Numbered from the stretch's first letter, positions 50,061 to 58,869 are shown. The stretch: 64,000 nt of DNA from Paenibacillus hamazuiensis (GCF_023276405.1 NZ_JALRMO010000001.1:8037501-8101500), one strand, 5' to 3'. Notes: generated by a model from the letters alone, not told the origin. Program-made: numbers and translations.

Positions 50061-51146
50061 TCATTCACTGAAAATATGCGACAGCTTCGATTTAACAATT
50101 TGCTTCGCGTCAAAACGGTTCTTAATCTTGTTTGCCCCATTCGCTCCAATCTGCATCGCTTCCCCAAAATGATCTTTGATCCAGAAAAGTGCATCCGCAA
50201 TGGCCTGGCCGCTTGGCTGCACTTCGATAAAATCCTTTTCAGGCTCGAGAATGAGTCGGTCATTTCGCGGATTCGTCGAAACGAGAACGCATCCGGTGGA
50301 CATGGCATCAACAGCCGACGTTGTCGGAAATCCGTCCAATGCATATTGATCCGGAATGCTGCAGTTGAGGAACACGTGACATTTCTCGTAGACGGATTTC
50401 AACCGCTCAGGACTTAGGATACCATGAAAAGTGTAATTTTTGTTTGTCAATAAGTGCAAATGATCGTCCCAATTGCCAATGAGATGGAGATGGAAATGCT
50501 CCGAAAGCCGGTTGAAACCGTCGGCCATCAGTGGGAACCCTTTTCGCACGGAATTGTAGGCGGAGAAGGCCAACTGTATCGGCAACTGATGAAGTTTTGG
50601 AGAATAATCATACAAATCGGTATTGATGACTACAGGATGGTACAAGCTTCCGGGAACGGCAAGGAGTACTTCCTCAACATTCGTGAAAATCGTGGAGCAA
50701 TAACGGCCCGCAATCCTCAAAAATTCCGGGTTCGTTAATGGACTCAGCCCACCGCCCGGATAAATTGTCGCATGCAGCCTAATCTGTCGTTCTTCCAGAA
50801 AGGATCCGATATTCCAAGACGGATTCGATCCCGGCATGTTGCTCCCATCCGGTAGAGAGCACGTGCCAAACAAGCTGAGTGTCAGATTCAGAAAAACGCA
50901 ATAAATATCCGTAATTCTTTCCGAGACGGCGAGAGATTTGAATTGAGAGAAGTGATGGACGGGAGCCGGGAATTCGTCATGGTAAGGTTGTATGGCAAAG
51001 AACAGCGTGTCCGGCCGCTGCGAAAAAATTTGCATGTTTTCCCAGTAGCGGAACCCGCTTTGTTTCCACGGGAACCACGTATCAATAACGGCAAGACGGC
51101 GTGAGGAATCCTGAGTACTGTCTTGTTCCCGTTTATTCGTACTCAT
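50061..51146 (-). CDS. Glycosyltransferase, group 1 (GT4-like)
   Basis: A 361-residue soluble protein. The C-terminal half has the GT-B pattern: LAFSAYNSVRKGFPLMADGFNRL, HLHLIGNWDD, YTFHGILSPERLKSVYEKCHVFLNCS and GFPTTSAVDAMSTGCVLVSTNPR (the donor-site E-x7-E region is replaced by D-x-F-P-T-T-S-A-V-D-A-M-S-T-G-C). The N-terminal half is less typical (VIDTWFPWKQSGFRYWENMQIF). Donor and acceptor are unknown. GGAAGGA precedes the ATG. It is flanked on both sides by copies of nagA/cfr-like scrap, so it probably entered by rearrangement. Confidence 0.8.
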   Translation of the reverse strand: MSTNKREQDSTQDSSRRLAVIDTWFPWKQSGFRYWENMQIFSQRPDTLFFAIQPYHDEFPAPVHHFSQFKSLAVSERITDIYCVFLNLTLSLFGTCSLPDGSNMPGSNPSWNIGSFLEERQIRLHATIYPGGGLSPLTNPEFLRIAGRYCSTIFTNVEEVLLAVPGSLYHPVVINTDLYDYSPKLHQLPIQLAFSAYNSVRKGFPLMADGFNRLSEHFHLHLIGNWDDHLHLLTNKNYTFHGILSPERLKSVYEKCHVFLNCSIPDQYALDGFPTTSAVDAMSTGCVLVSTNPRNDRLILEPEKDFIEVQPSGQAIADALFWIKDHFGEAMQIGANGANKIKNRFDAKQIVKSKLSHIFSE

Positions 51147-51324
51147 TCATATCATTCCTTCCAGTAATTGGATAAAGGATAAAGCAATATGTTCAAAATC
51201 GTTGGTTTGATCGAAACAAGGTGATCTATTCAAGCATATGTCGAAACATTGATCTGGAAACGGTATGCGCCCATTCCCTGATTTTGTCCGATATTTCTCT
51301 CGCAAAAGGGGGGCGGCGAACGGA

Positions 51325-51450
51325 CATTGAACCGAGCGATAAAAAATATGGTGGAATCGGCCTTCGTCCCGCTGGAACAACTGTATCCATGGCTTCCTTG
51401 GCCGCTGCTGCGTTTTTTCTTTGTGAGCTCGGAATATACAAAAACAAACG
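51325..51450 (+). pseudogene. Duplicated scrap of nagA joined to a cfr-like piece
   Basis: 51325-51409 repeats the nagA segment at about 49437-49520 (GGTGGAATCGGCCTTCGTCC is identical in both). It then joins to GAGCTCGGAATATACAAAAA, which matches the cfr-like fragment near 49785. About 250 bp that lie between these pieces at the first site are missing here. No reading frame survives. Confidence 0.75.
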
Positions 51451-51528
51451 AGAATCGTCCAATACCCGTATGATGAAGCTTTTTATACTGAATATAAAGT
51501 CCACATCATTTCATAGGGGGTCTTGAGA

Positions 51529-51972
51529 ATGAAAGATCAACAGGATGAACCGGATTACGGAAATTTTATAATTCCGCCTGCGGTTCAGGTTTATATGGAA
51601 AGCGCCAATCGCGGCGATTTGCGGGAGTTGACGGCGTGTTTCTCGGATTCCGCCGTCATACTTGACATGAATCGTGAAATCATCGGCAAATCTGCAATCA
51701 AGGCGTGGGCCGGACTAAAAGTGATCGGATATCGATACGAGGCGCTGTTCGGATTTCCGTTACCGCATGGAGCACGCGTTCTCATGAGTGCCGAAGCGCC
51801 GGGAACGGGACGATTTCATGTTTGGTACACCTTTCGAATCCGGGAGAACCAAATTATTTTTGCGGACCTGCAGACGATGCAGGATCAGGGACATTTAAGC
51901 AAGTTCATACAAAATGTGTGGAATAACTTACAAGAAGTTCGCGAGCAGCAAGGCTATGATAAAGGTAATTAA
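51529..51972 (+). CDS. SnoaL-like (NTF2 fold) protein
   Basis: A 147-residue protein with the NTF2-like pattern: PPAVQVYMESANRGDLRELTACFSDSAVILDMNREIIGKSAIKAW, then FHVWYTFRIRENQIIFADLQT. Such proteins are isomerases, hydrolases or ligand carriers; nothing fixes the role. Start at 51529 with AGGGGG 9 nt upstream; a TTG two codons earlier also fits. It lies 48 bp before an MFS exporter gene and may be co-transcribed. Confidence 0.78.
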   Translation: MKDQQDEPDYGNFIIPPAVQVYMESANRGDLRELTACFSDSAVILDMNREIIGKSAIKAWAGLKVIGYRYEALFGFPLPHGARVLMSAEAPGTGRFHVWYTFRIRENQIIFADLQTMQDQGHLSKFIQNVWNNLQEVREQQGYDKGN

Positions 51973-52019
51973 AAGATCAGCTTCATAATAAATAGTGAAG
52001 CCAAGAGGAGGAAATGAAA

Positions 52020-53219
52020 ATGAATGGAACGGGAATATCGAATTCATGGAAAATCGCTTTGCTGGCAGCCGGAGGTTTTTTGATCGGCACGTCGGAGTTG
52101 GTCGTTGCCGGAATTCTCGATGTGATTGCAGCCGATTTGCAAGTATCCGTAGCTGTGGCGGGGCAACTGGTTACCGTTTTTGCGCTTGTCATCGCGGTTG
52201 GCGCTCCCTTGCTTGTAGCGCTCACCTCGAGAATGGAACGCAAGAAGCTGCTGATCTATACTCTGGTTGTTTTTATCCTGGGCAATTTCATTGCATTCAT
52301 CAGTTCGGGAATTGAGCTTATGATGCTCTCCCGGGTGGTGCTGGCCATGAGTATGGGAGTCTATCTCGTCGTATCGCTTGCAGTTGCAGCGCATCTGTCG
52401 GCACCCGGTAAACAGGGAAGAGCGATAGCCGCCGTCATCATGGGTTTCAGTACTTCACTTGTGCTGGGAGTGCCGATCGGCAGATTAATTGCTAGCTATA
52501 CGGATTGGCGGTATATCTTCGCAGGGATTGGGCTGCTTGCGATTCCAACTCTTATCGCGATCGCGAAGGCTGTGCCTGTGATCGCCGGCCAAGCATCGGT
52601 TCCGTTCAGCCGGCAGCTTGCTCTTTTTAAAGAAATACGAATTACGAGCGGTCTGCTCGCCACCTTATTCTGGATTTTGGGATACTCGGTTGTCTTTACG
52701 TATATATCGCCTTATTTGATAAAGGTGGTGCAGCTGGAGCAGAGCCAGGTGAGCTTGGGCATATTCGTCTTCGGCCTGTTCAGCATTGCCGGAGCCCGCT
52801 TGGGAGGATACGGAACGGACAAATGGGGAGTACCTCGAACTTTGCTGATCGGGCTGTTTGTGCACGCCGCTATATTGCTGCTTCTGGCTTTTCTTGCGAA
52901 ATCTCTTGTCGGTGCGTTTCTTTTACTTATCGTGTGGGCCTTATCCGCCTGGTCAACCGTTGCGGTTCAGCAGTTTTATTTGATCACGCTGGCACCGCGG
53001 GCATCCGATCTTATGCTCAGTTTGAACAACTCGATCCTGCAGTTGGGTATGGCGTTTGGAGCGGCAATCGGCGGCTTTACGGTTAATCTGTTCTCGGAGA
53101 AGCATATCGGTTGGGTGGGAGCCGTCAGTGTGTTAATCGCATTCTTTGCAGCGGGCTTTTCACTTTGGTTGTCGCGGCGGGAGCGTCCCGGAACAACCGA
53201 TATTTCATTGGCAGACTGA
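52020..53219 (+). CDS. MFS transporter, DHA1 family (AraJ/YdhP-like)
   Basis: A 399-residue transporter with 12 helices. Helix 1 WKIALLAAGGFLIGTSELVVAGIL, motif A-like ALTSRMERKKLL, RVVLAMSMGVYLVVSLAVAAHL, MGFSTSLVLGVPIGRLIASYTDWRY (motif C and the following loop) place it with AraJ/YdhP/YbcL arabinose- or drug-efflux proteins. AGGAGG lies 8 nt before the ATG at 52020. Substrate unknown. Confidence 0.9.
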   Translation: MNGTGISNSWKIALLAAGGFLIGTSELVVAGILDVIAADLQVSVAVAGQLVTVFALVIAVGAPLLVALTSRMERKKLLIYTLVVFILGNFIAFISSGIELMMLSRVVLAMSMGVYLVVSLAVAAHLSAPGKQGRAIAAVIMGFSTSLVLGVPIGRLIASYTDWRYIFAGIGLLAIPTLIAIAKAVPVIAGQASVPFSRQLALFKEIRITSGLLATLFWILGYSVVFTYISPYLIKVVQLEQSQVSLGIFVFGLFSIAGARLGGYGTDKWGVPRTLLIGLFVHAAILLLLAFLAKSLVGAFLLLIVWALSAWSTVAVQQFYLITLAPRASDLMLSLNNSILQLGMAFGAAIGGFTVNLFSEKHIGWVGAVSVLIAFFAAGFSLWLSRRERPGTTDISLAD

Positions 53220-53333
53220 GCGGGATTCAAGTTTTAACCTTGAGGCAAAATTGGAAAGGGAGTGCCAGAATGGGTACCGTTTCGACGGTAGGCGCCACAC
53301 TCATGTTGAAAGGAACCGAACGTAATTTACGGG

Positions 53334-53358
53334 ACACGCCGGGTGAGGCGTGTTTTTT
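53334..53358 (+). terminator. Terminator of the MFS gene
   Basis: ACACGCC / GGCGTGT stem with GGGTGA loop and a T run. It cuts a 94-codon open frame (53111-53395) that is therefore not a gene. Confidence 0.85.
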
Positions 53359-53494
53359 GTTTTTTCCGTTTACACTTATTTTCGAAAAAACCTGACATAA
53401 AGCGCTTACTTTTCAGTGTACGCCAAGACGGCCTATGGTAATATGAAGAAGGCTTCGACAAGCCAAGCGACTTATGGAAAAGAGGTTAAATCGA

Positions 53495-53806
53495 ATGAAT
53501 CGTAAAGCAGCGTTAGTGGCGCTCATCTTATCGCAAATCGTGTACGTCCTCTTTATCGCCGTATGGCTGTTTATCTCCGGCATGTCCGTCATGATGTTCG
53601 ACTCGCCCGAAGCGGCCGGCGATGTGCAAACCTGGCTCATTTTCATCTTTATATTGCTTTATCCGCTGGCATTTCTCGTCTCGCTAGTCCTGGGGTGGGT
53701 TTTCTTTTCCCGCCGAAAATACAAGGCTGCCCTGATCTGGAACGGCATTCCGCTTATTTGGATCGCATCTTTGGGCGGATTCCTTATGTATGCGAATTTT
53801 AGTTGA
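53495..53806 (+). CDS. Small membrane protein of unknown function
   Basis: A 103-residue protein with three hydrophobic helices: ALVALILSQIVYVLFIAVWLFISG (N-terminal), WLIFIFILLYPLAFLVSLVLGWVFF, and ALIWNGIPLIWIASLGGFLMYA. Short basic loop FSRRKYKA. I do not recognise a family. The ATG at 53495 follows AAGAGG; a start at 53474 has no site. Single gene, convergent with thpR. Confidence 0.65.
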   Translation: MNRKAALVALILSQIVYVLFIAVWLFISGMSVMMFDSPEAAGDVQTWLIFIFILLYPLAFLVSLVLGWVFFSRRKYKAALIWNGIPLIWIASLGGFLMYANFS

Positions 53807-53819
53807 ACCCGGCTCGTTT

Positions 53820-54401
53820 TTAGTGAGCCGTGCTTACTTGAGCCAAAAGCCGGAACGAACCGATGTTCTCGTACATCGGTTTGCGCGTCAAATGGCTGCG
53901 GTACAGCACGATATCGCCGGCCGTCCAGGCGAGAGCGTCGCCAGCCCAGGCCGGCATCGCCTGGCGGGAGAACGCGGAAGCGCCGCTATACCGCCGCGCA
54001 AGCGTCACGTGCGGCGAATAAGCGCGGCCTTCCGCCGCGAAGCCCAGCGGCTCCATGGCGGCTTCCACGCGCTTCTGCAGCGCCGCCAGCTGCGGCACGT
54101 CGCCGCGGACGCCGGCCCATAAGATGCTCGGCGCGGACGGCTTGCCGAACGTGCCGAGCCCTTCGATAGCGAGGCGCATCGGCTCGGTCTCGGCAGCGAG
54201 GCGCCCAAGCTCCTCGCGGATGCGGTCCGCCTTGCCGGAAGGCGTCTCGCCGAGGAATTGCAGCGTGATGTGCATATCGTCCGGATGCACCCATTTTTGA
54301 AACGGGAGCTCCTGTCGCAATGTCAAGCAGCGTTTTTCCAGCTCCCTTTTGACCGGATCGGGCAGAGGAACGGCTATAAATAAACGAATGGTTTCACTCA
54401 C
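53820..54401 (-). CDS. thpR: RNA 2',3'-cyclic phosphodiesterase (LigT/ThpR)
   Basis: A 193-residue 2H phosphoesterase. Both HxT motifs are present: DMHITLQFLGE and SPHVTLARR. N-terminus RLFIAVPLPDPVKRELEKRC is typical. It opens 2',3'-cyclic phosphates on RNA ends in the cytoplasm; its RNA ligase activity in vitro is of unclear meaning. GC content is higher here than in the neighbouring genes. Family length agrees. Confidence 0.92.
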   Translation of the reverse strand: MSETIRLFIAVPLPDPVKRELEKRCLTLRQELPFQKWVHPDDMHITLQFLGETPSGKADRIREELGRLAAETEPMRLAIEGLGTFGKPSAPSILWAGVRGDVPQLAALQKRVEAAMEPLGFAAEGRAYSPHVTLARRYSGASAFSRQAMPAWAGDALAWTAGDIVLYRSHLTRKPMYENIGSFRLLAQVSTAH

Positions 54402-54566
54402 GGGAACAGCTCCTTTCGTTGCTTGGAGGTCTTGCCGTCATAGATAATATGGCCGTTTTCGGAAAATGTATCAATATGTCGGAGATTGCGGCAAACCCCT
54501 TGAAGGATGGGAAGCAACTCTGTTATCATAGCCAGTATATAAAACATATGCGAAGGTGTGGAGAAG

Positions 54567-55655
54567 ATGGGTAAACGGGCTTACAATTTTAACGCCGGGC
54601 CGGCAGCGCTGCCGCTCGAGGTTTTGCAAAGAGCGCAGGAGGAATTCGTCGATTATAAGGGGATCGGCATGTCCATTATGGAGATTTCCCACCGCAGTGG
54701 CGAATATGAGCAGGTTAACGACGAGACGCAAAGCTTGCTCAAGGAACTTATGGGCATACCGGACGGCTACAAGGTGTTGTTCCTGCAAGGAGGAGCCAGC
54801 ACGCAATTCGCGATGATCCCGATGAACTTCCTGAAGGCGGGCCAGGTTGCCAGCTATGTACATACAGGATCTTGGGCGGAAAAAGCGATCGAAGAAGCGA
54901 AGCAGTTCGGTGAAACGGCGATTGCCGCCAGCTCCGAAGCGGACAAGTTTACGCGCATTCCGGCGCTCAGCGACATCAAGCTCGCACCGAATTCAGCTTA
55001 CCTGCATATTACGTCGAACGAAACGATCGGCGGAGCCCAGTACCCAGAATACCCGGATAGCGGGAACGTGCCGCTGATCGGCGATATGTCGAGCGACATT
55101 TTGTGCCGTCCGGTGGACGTCTCCAAGTTCGCGATGATTTACGCGGGTGCCCAGAAAAACCTTGGACCGTCCGGCGTTACGGTCGTTATTTTGCGCGAAG
55201 ACATGCTGAGCCTCGTGCCGAAAAACATTCCGACGATGCTGAGCTACGCGACCCACGCCAAGAACAACTCCCTGTACAACACGCCTCCGGCGTATTCGGT
55301 ATACATGGTGAACCTGGTGCTTAAATGGATCAAGGAAAACGGCGGCGCAGCGGCGATGGAGCAAAGAAACCGCGAGAAGACGGCGCTCATTTACCAGGCT
55401 ATCGACAACAGCGGCGGCTTCTATCGCGGAGTGGTCGCTCCGGAATACCGTTCGCTGATGAACATCACGTTCCGAATGGAAAACGAAGAACTGGAGAAAA
55501 AGTTCGTGAAGGAATCCGAGCAGCAAGGTTTTGTCGGCCTGAAAGGCCACCGCAGCGTAGGCGGCCTGCGCGCCTCGACCTACAACGCGGTTCCGTACGA
55601 AGCTTGCAAAGCGCTCGCCGAGTTTATGGCCGATTTCCAAAAGCGGAACGGATAA
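54567..55655 (+). CDS. serC: Phosphoserine aminotransferase
   Basis: A 362-residue PLP enzyme converting 3-phosphohydroxypyruvate to phosphoserine. AYNFNAGPAALPLEVL, GMSIMEISHRSGEY, LFLQGGASTQFAMIPMNFL, THITSNETIGG-like LHITSNETIGGAQY, GDMSSDILCRPVDVSKF and the PLP-lysine segment IYAGAQKNLGPSGV. The ATG at 54567 follows AAGGTG; a GTG at 54558 is also possible. Single gene with its own terminator. Confidence 0.95.
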   Translation: MGKRAYNFNAGPAALPLEVLQRAQEEFVDYKGIGMSIMEISHRSGEYEQVNDETQSLLKELMGIPDGYKVLFLQGGASTQFAMIPMNFLKAGQVASYVHTGSWAEKAIEEAKQFGETAIAASSEADKFTRIPALSDIKLAPNSAYLHITSNETIGGAQYPEYPDSGNVPLIGDMSSDILCRPVDVSKFAMIYAGAQKNLGPSGVTVVILREDMLSLVPKNIPTMLSYATHAKNNSLYNTPPAYSVYMVNLVLKWIKENGGAAAMEQRNREKTALIYQAIDNSGGFYRGVVAPEYRSLMNITFRMENEELEKKFVKESEQQGFVGLKGHRSVGGLRASTYNAVPYEACKALAEFMADFQKRNG

Positions 55656-55689
55656 ACGGAACGTAAGAAACGGACGTTATGCAAAAAGA

Positions 55690-55722
55690 GCCCCCTGCCG
55701 TATTTGGCAGTGGGGCATTTTT
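55690..55722 (+). terminator. Terminator of serC
   Basis: GCCCC-CTGCC / GGCAG-T-GGGGC stem with one bulge, GTATTT loop and TTTTT. Confidence 0.82.
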
Positions 55723-55754
55723 GCGGGTTGCATGGTACAAGGGCACTTCGAGCA

Positions 55755-56036
55755 AAAAAGTTGAGCGTGTCCGCCATAGGTTTGCGCCAGCAAACCATGG
55801 CAGACAAACGCGGGATAGTGGCACGCACCTACTCCCTTCATCATCGCTCCCAAAGTAAAGCGTGGCCGGCATAGGATTTTTACCCGAAGGTAAAAATCCA
55901 TGACGCCCACACGCGACCTAGCAGCGAGCATGAACTCCCGGCCGGCGGGTCCAGGGCGCCCGAGCGCCTGGGGTCCCCCCGATGGGGGGATTTAGGGGGG
56001 AGGGCATCCCGATTTAGGGGGCCCCATGACTTAGGG
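55755..56036 (+). repeat. R1 element copy E
   Basis: Hairpin 1: GTCCGCCAT...ATGGCAGAC around GGTTTGC-GCCA-GCAAACC; note the changed but still paired GCCAT/ATGGC. Hairpin 2: GGCCGGCATAGGATTTTTAC...GTAAAAATCCATG, with its lower stem partly lost (ACGCCC). Then CTAGCAGCGAGCATGAACTC, GGGCGCCCGAGCGCC, end hairpin CCCCCCGATGGGGGG, ATTTAGGGGGG. A second ATTTAGGGGG occurs at 56012 and a degenerate CTTAGGG at 56030. It lies between serC and the convergent PhoP-like gene. Confidence 0.87.
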
Positions 56037-56046
56037 TGTGCCCCTC

Positions 56047-56760
56047 TTACGCCATAACCTCTTTAACAGCCGGCTCCGTCAGCTTGTATCCGACGTTGCG
56101 AATCGTTACAATATATTCCGGGTTGCGTGCGTTGTGCTCGATTTTATCGCGCAGATGGCTGATATGGACATCGACGATCCGCGTGTCTCCGAGGAAATGA
56201 TAATCCCATACGCCGTGCAGCAGCTGCTGCCTGCTGAGCACTTTGCCGCGGTGCTTGCTCAGAAAAAGCAGAAGATCGAATTCTTTCGGAGTCAGCTCGA
56301 TCGCTTCGCCGCGCACTTTCACTTCCCGCTGATCCGGCTGAATGACGATTTGGCCGACGGTTACCGGAGCGCTTTCCATTGCGGAAGGAAGCGCCTGAAC
56401 GCGCCGCAAAATCGCCTGAATCCGGGAAATCAGCTCCTGCGGGCTGAACGGCTTAGTCATATAATCGTCGGCACCGTTGTCCAGTCCGGCGATTTTATCG
56501 GTCAAGTCCTGCATGGCCGTGAGCATAATGATCGGTACGAGGTTGTTTTGGTCGCGCAGCTTGCGGCATACTTGAATGCCGTCCATTTTCGGCAGCATCA
56601 GGTCAAGCACGATCAAATCCGGGCGAAAATGTTGAATCGCCTGAAATACGGCTTCGCCGTCGTATACGCAATGAACCTCGAAGCCTACCAGCTTCAGGTT
56701 GAATTCTATGAGCATCGAAATGGAAGGTTCGTCGTCGACGACAAGGATCTTCTTTTTCAT
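56047..56760 (-). CDS. OmpR/PhoP-type response regulator (orphan)
   Basis: A 237-residue regulator: receiver with VVDDE and phosphoacceptor Asp53 (IVLDLMLPKMDG), and a winged helix (IELTPKEFDLLLFLSKHRGKVLSRQQLLHGVWDYHFLGDTRIVDVHISHLRDKIE... TIRNVGYKL). It is close to PhoP/ResD/YycF-type regulators. No kinase gene is beside it; the minus-strand gene ends next to R1-E and the divergent neighbour is trmL. AAAGGAGACTTTCCGA precedes the ATG. Confidence 0.9.
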   Translation of the reverse strand: MKKKILVVDDEPSISMLIEFNLKLVGFEVHCVYDGEAVFQAIQHFRPDLIVLDLMLPKMDGIQVCRKLRDQNNLVPIIMLTAMQDLTDKIAGLDNGADDYMTKPFSPQELISRIQAILRRVQALPSAMESAPVTVGQIVIQPDQREVKVRGEAIELTPKEFDLLLFLSKHRGKVLSRQQLLHGVWDYHFLGDTRIVDVHISHLRDKIEHNARNPEYIVTIRNVGYKLTEPAVKEVMA

Positions 56761-56899
56761 TCGGAAAGTCTCCTTTATTTATGCGTCTATGATTGTATTA
56801 TGACAGCGATAGATCATCGACATATTAAGAAAAGGTAAACCGAATGTAAAAATAAGCGGCAATGAACATCAATAATGAAAAAGAGGTGACCCGGGTCAT

Positions 56900-57364
56900 A
56901 TGGCATTTCATATCGTTTTGGTAGAGCCGGAAATTCCGGCGAACACAGGCAATATCGCGCGGACATGCGCGGCAACGGGGACGGTGCTGCACTTGGTCAG
57001 GCCGCTTGGCTTCAATACGGACGACCGGACGCTCAAGCGGGCCGGGCTCGATTATTGGCATGCGGTGAAGGTGGAGTATCACGACTCGTTTCAGGAAGTG
57101 AAGGAAATGTATCCGGAAGGGCGTTTCTTCCTCGCCACGACAAAAGCAAAGCGAATCTACACCGATTTTGCGTTTCGCGACGGGGATTTCTTCGTGTTCG
57201 GCAAAGAAACGAAAGGGCTGCCGCAGCATATCCTGGACGAACACCCCGACACGCTCATGCGGATGCCGATGACCGATGCCGTTCGCTCGCTCAACTTGTC
57301 CAACTCGGCGGCGATTATTTTGTACGAGGGACTTCGGCAAAACGGATTTTTCCATTTAACGTAA
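56900..57364 (+). CDS. trmL: tRNA (cytidine/uridine-34-2'-O)-methyltransferase
   Basis: A 154-residue SPOUT methyltransferase. HIVLVEPEIPANTGNIARTCAATGTVLHLVRPLGF, LDYWHAV, FFVFGKETKGLPQHIL and the knot-forming MPMTDAVRSLNLSNSAAIILYE are diagnostic of TrmL (YibK/CspR). It modifies the wobble base of tRNA-Leu. AAGAGGTGACC precedes the ATG. Confidence 0.95.
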   Translation: MAFHIVLVEPEIPANTGNIARTCAATGTVLHLVRPLGFNTDDRTLKRAGLDYWHAVKVEYHDSFQEVKEMYPEGRFFLATTKAKRIYTDFAFRDGDFFVFGKETKGLPQHILDEHPDTLMRMPMTDAVRSLNLSNSAAIILYEGLRQNGFFHLT

Positions 57365-57516
57365 TGGACTTAAAATAATGGCAATTTACGAACATTATGA
57401 GCAGGACCTGACGTTTGGCAGGATTTTTCCTTTGTTTGGCGAATATGTATAAATGTAAGAGCCATAAGTACATGCTTCAGGAGATTGAGGTTTGTTGCGG
57501 GAAGCGAGGTGAATTG

Positions 57517-57780
57517 ATGATGAAACCGGCAGGTGTCGTACGGAAAGTAGATCAGTTGGGGCGTATCGTGCTGCCAAAGTCACTGCGTAAAAGGTATCAG
57601 ATGAACGAAGGGGATCCTGTCGAGATTCTGGTCAGCGGCGATCACATCATTCTCGAGCGTTATCGGCCGAGATGCGTATTTTGCAGCAATATGGAGCAGG
57701 TCAGCGAATTTAAGGAACGTCATATATGTTCCGTCTGCCTGAGCGAAATGAACGAGATGAAACCGAAACAACGCGCTTGA
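57517..57780 (+). CDS. AbrB/SpoVT-like regulator with C-terminal zinc ribbon
   Basis: An 87-residue regulator: swapped-hairpin AbrB domain (GVVRKVDQLGRIVLPKSLRKRYQMNEGDPVEILVSGDHIILERY) and a short C-terminal CxxC...CxxC element (CVFCSNMEQVSEF...HICSVCL) as in several clostridial AbrB proteins; Bacillus AbrB lacks it. It likely represses transition-state genes. GAGGTGA precedes two adjacent ATGs (57517, 57520). The 150-bp gap after trmL holds its promoter but I cannot pin it. Terminator follows. Confidence 0.88.
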   Translation: MMKPAGVVRKVDQLGRIVLPKSLRKRYQMNEGDPVEILVSGDHIILERYRPRCVFCSNMEQVSEFKERHICSVCLSEMNEMKPKQRA

Positions 57781-57809
57781 TACAATATTTTATGTTTTGA
57801 CCGCATAAA

Positions 57810-57848
57810 GCAAAACACCGCATCTTCCGAAGAAGAGCGGTGTTTTGC
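57810..57848. terminator. Bidirectional terminator between abrB-like and sigJ-like genes
   Basis: Perfect 12-bp stem GCAAAACACCGC / GCGGTGTTTTGC with 15-nt loop. It touches the stop codon of the minus-strand sigma gene. Confidence 0.88.
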
Positions 57849-58732
57849 TATTTTAGGACACTTACATCATTCAGTACTGCAAGGTCAAGCTGATGTATGC
57901 GCGAAGGCTCGGAGATCAGGTCGACCGCAGCGATCTTCCCCTCCTTCACCGTAAATTTAAGCACGTAAAGCAGTTTTCCGCGAGGAGCTGCAATAACTCC
58001 AATCGAGCCGTCCACGAGGGCGGATTGCGCAGCCTGCGCGCGCCCCGACACCTGCTCGGCCAGCGCTTTTGCGCCTCGGGTTACTTTTGCGGTTCCTATC
58101 CGGCGATCGTCGCGAAGGACGACGTCCGGATCGAGCGCTTCTACGAGCCTGTCGAAATCGCCGGCATAAGCAGCGGCCAGGAAGGCGTCGACAAGCTCGC
58201 GTTCGCGGACGAGCTTATCGCCGGGGGCATCCGCTTGGCCCTTCACGCGGCGCCTTGCCCGGGTTGCAAGCTGCCGCAGCGCAGACTCCGATTTTCCAAC
58301 AATGGGTGCAATCTCGGCGAAGGGCATGGCAAATATGTCGTGCAGAACAAACGTGACCCGCTCCGCGGGGTTCAATCGGCCAAGCACAACCAGCAGGGCG
58401 ATACCGACGGATTCGGCCAGCACCGCTTCCTGTTCGGGATCGATTTTATCCTCCTGGCTTGCGAGCGATTCGGGAATATGCGTTTCAATCGATTCCTCGC
58501 GTCTCGATGTTCTTGATCGCAGCATATCCAGACATATTCGTGAGACCACCGTCGTCAGCCATCCCCCCAGGTTTTCGATAACGTCCGCATCCGTTCGGCT
58601 AAGGCGCAGCCAGGCTTCTTGAACCGCATCCTCCGCTTCGCTTAAGGATCCGAGCATTCGGTACGCCACTGCCCGCAAGTGATCCCGATTTGCTTCAAAT
58701 TGCTCCGCTAACCGTTCATATTTGTTCGCCAT
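57848..58732 (-). CDS. ECF sigma factor of the ECF41 (SigJ) group
   Basis: A 294-residue sigma factor: region 2 (HLRAVAYRMLGSLSEAEDAVQEAWLRL), region 4 (VVLGRLNPAERVTFVLHDIFAMPFAEIAPIVGKSESALRQLATRARRRV) and a ~95-residue SnoaL-like C-terminal extension (RELVDAFLAAAYAGDFDRLVEALDPDVVLRDDRR), the mark of ECF41, which has this domain instead of a separate anti-sigma factor. The start at 58732 lies 6 nt after AAGGA; the codon pair before it touches the site. It is divergent from its usual partner, a carboxymuconolactone-decarboxylase-like gene, and both have ECF41-type promoters. Confidence 0.93.
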   Translation of the reverse strand: MANKYERLAEQFEANRDHLRAVAYRMLGSLSEAEDAVQEAWLRLSRTDADVIENLGGWLTTVVSRICLDMLRSRTSRREESIETHIPESLASQEDKIDPEQEAVLAESVGIALLVVLGRLNPAERVTFVLHDIFAMPFAEIAPIVGKSESALRQLATRARRRVKGQADAPGDKLVRERELVDAFLAAAYAGDFDRLVEALDPDVVLRDDRRIGTAKVTRGAKALAEQVSGRAQAAQSALVDGSIGVIAAPRGKLLYVLKFTVKEGKIAAVDLISEPSRIHQLDLAVLNDVSVLK

Positions 58733-58772
58733 ACCCATTCCTTCTTCATATAAAATTAGCTCCTAAAATATT

Positions 58773-58799
58773 GACGAACGAAATCGGTCAGATGTGACA
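58773..58799 (-). promoter_or_regulatory. ECF41-type promoter of the sigma factor gene
   Basis: On the minus strand TGTCACA (58799-58793), 16-nt spacer, CGTC (58776-58773), the ECF41 promoter signature; it implies autoregulation. Confidence 0.8.
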
Positions 58800-58842
58800 A
58801 AACGGCAGCAACTTTTTCATTTTCCCATTTCCCGGACGCATC

Positions 58843-58869
58843 TGTCACATTTACGGAATTCTACACGTC
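58843..58869 (+). promoter_or_regulatory. ECF41-type promoter of the partner gene
   Basis: TGTCACA (58843-58849), 16-nt spacer, CGTC (58866-58869); same elements and same spacer as the divergent promoter. Confidence 0.82.

Noticed and set aside
53111-53395. 94-codon frame after the MFS gene
   Set aside because: Overlaps the MFS gene end and translates straight through a terminator stem and T run.
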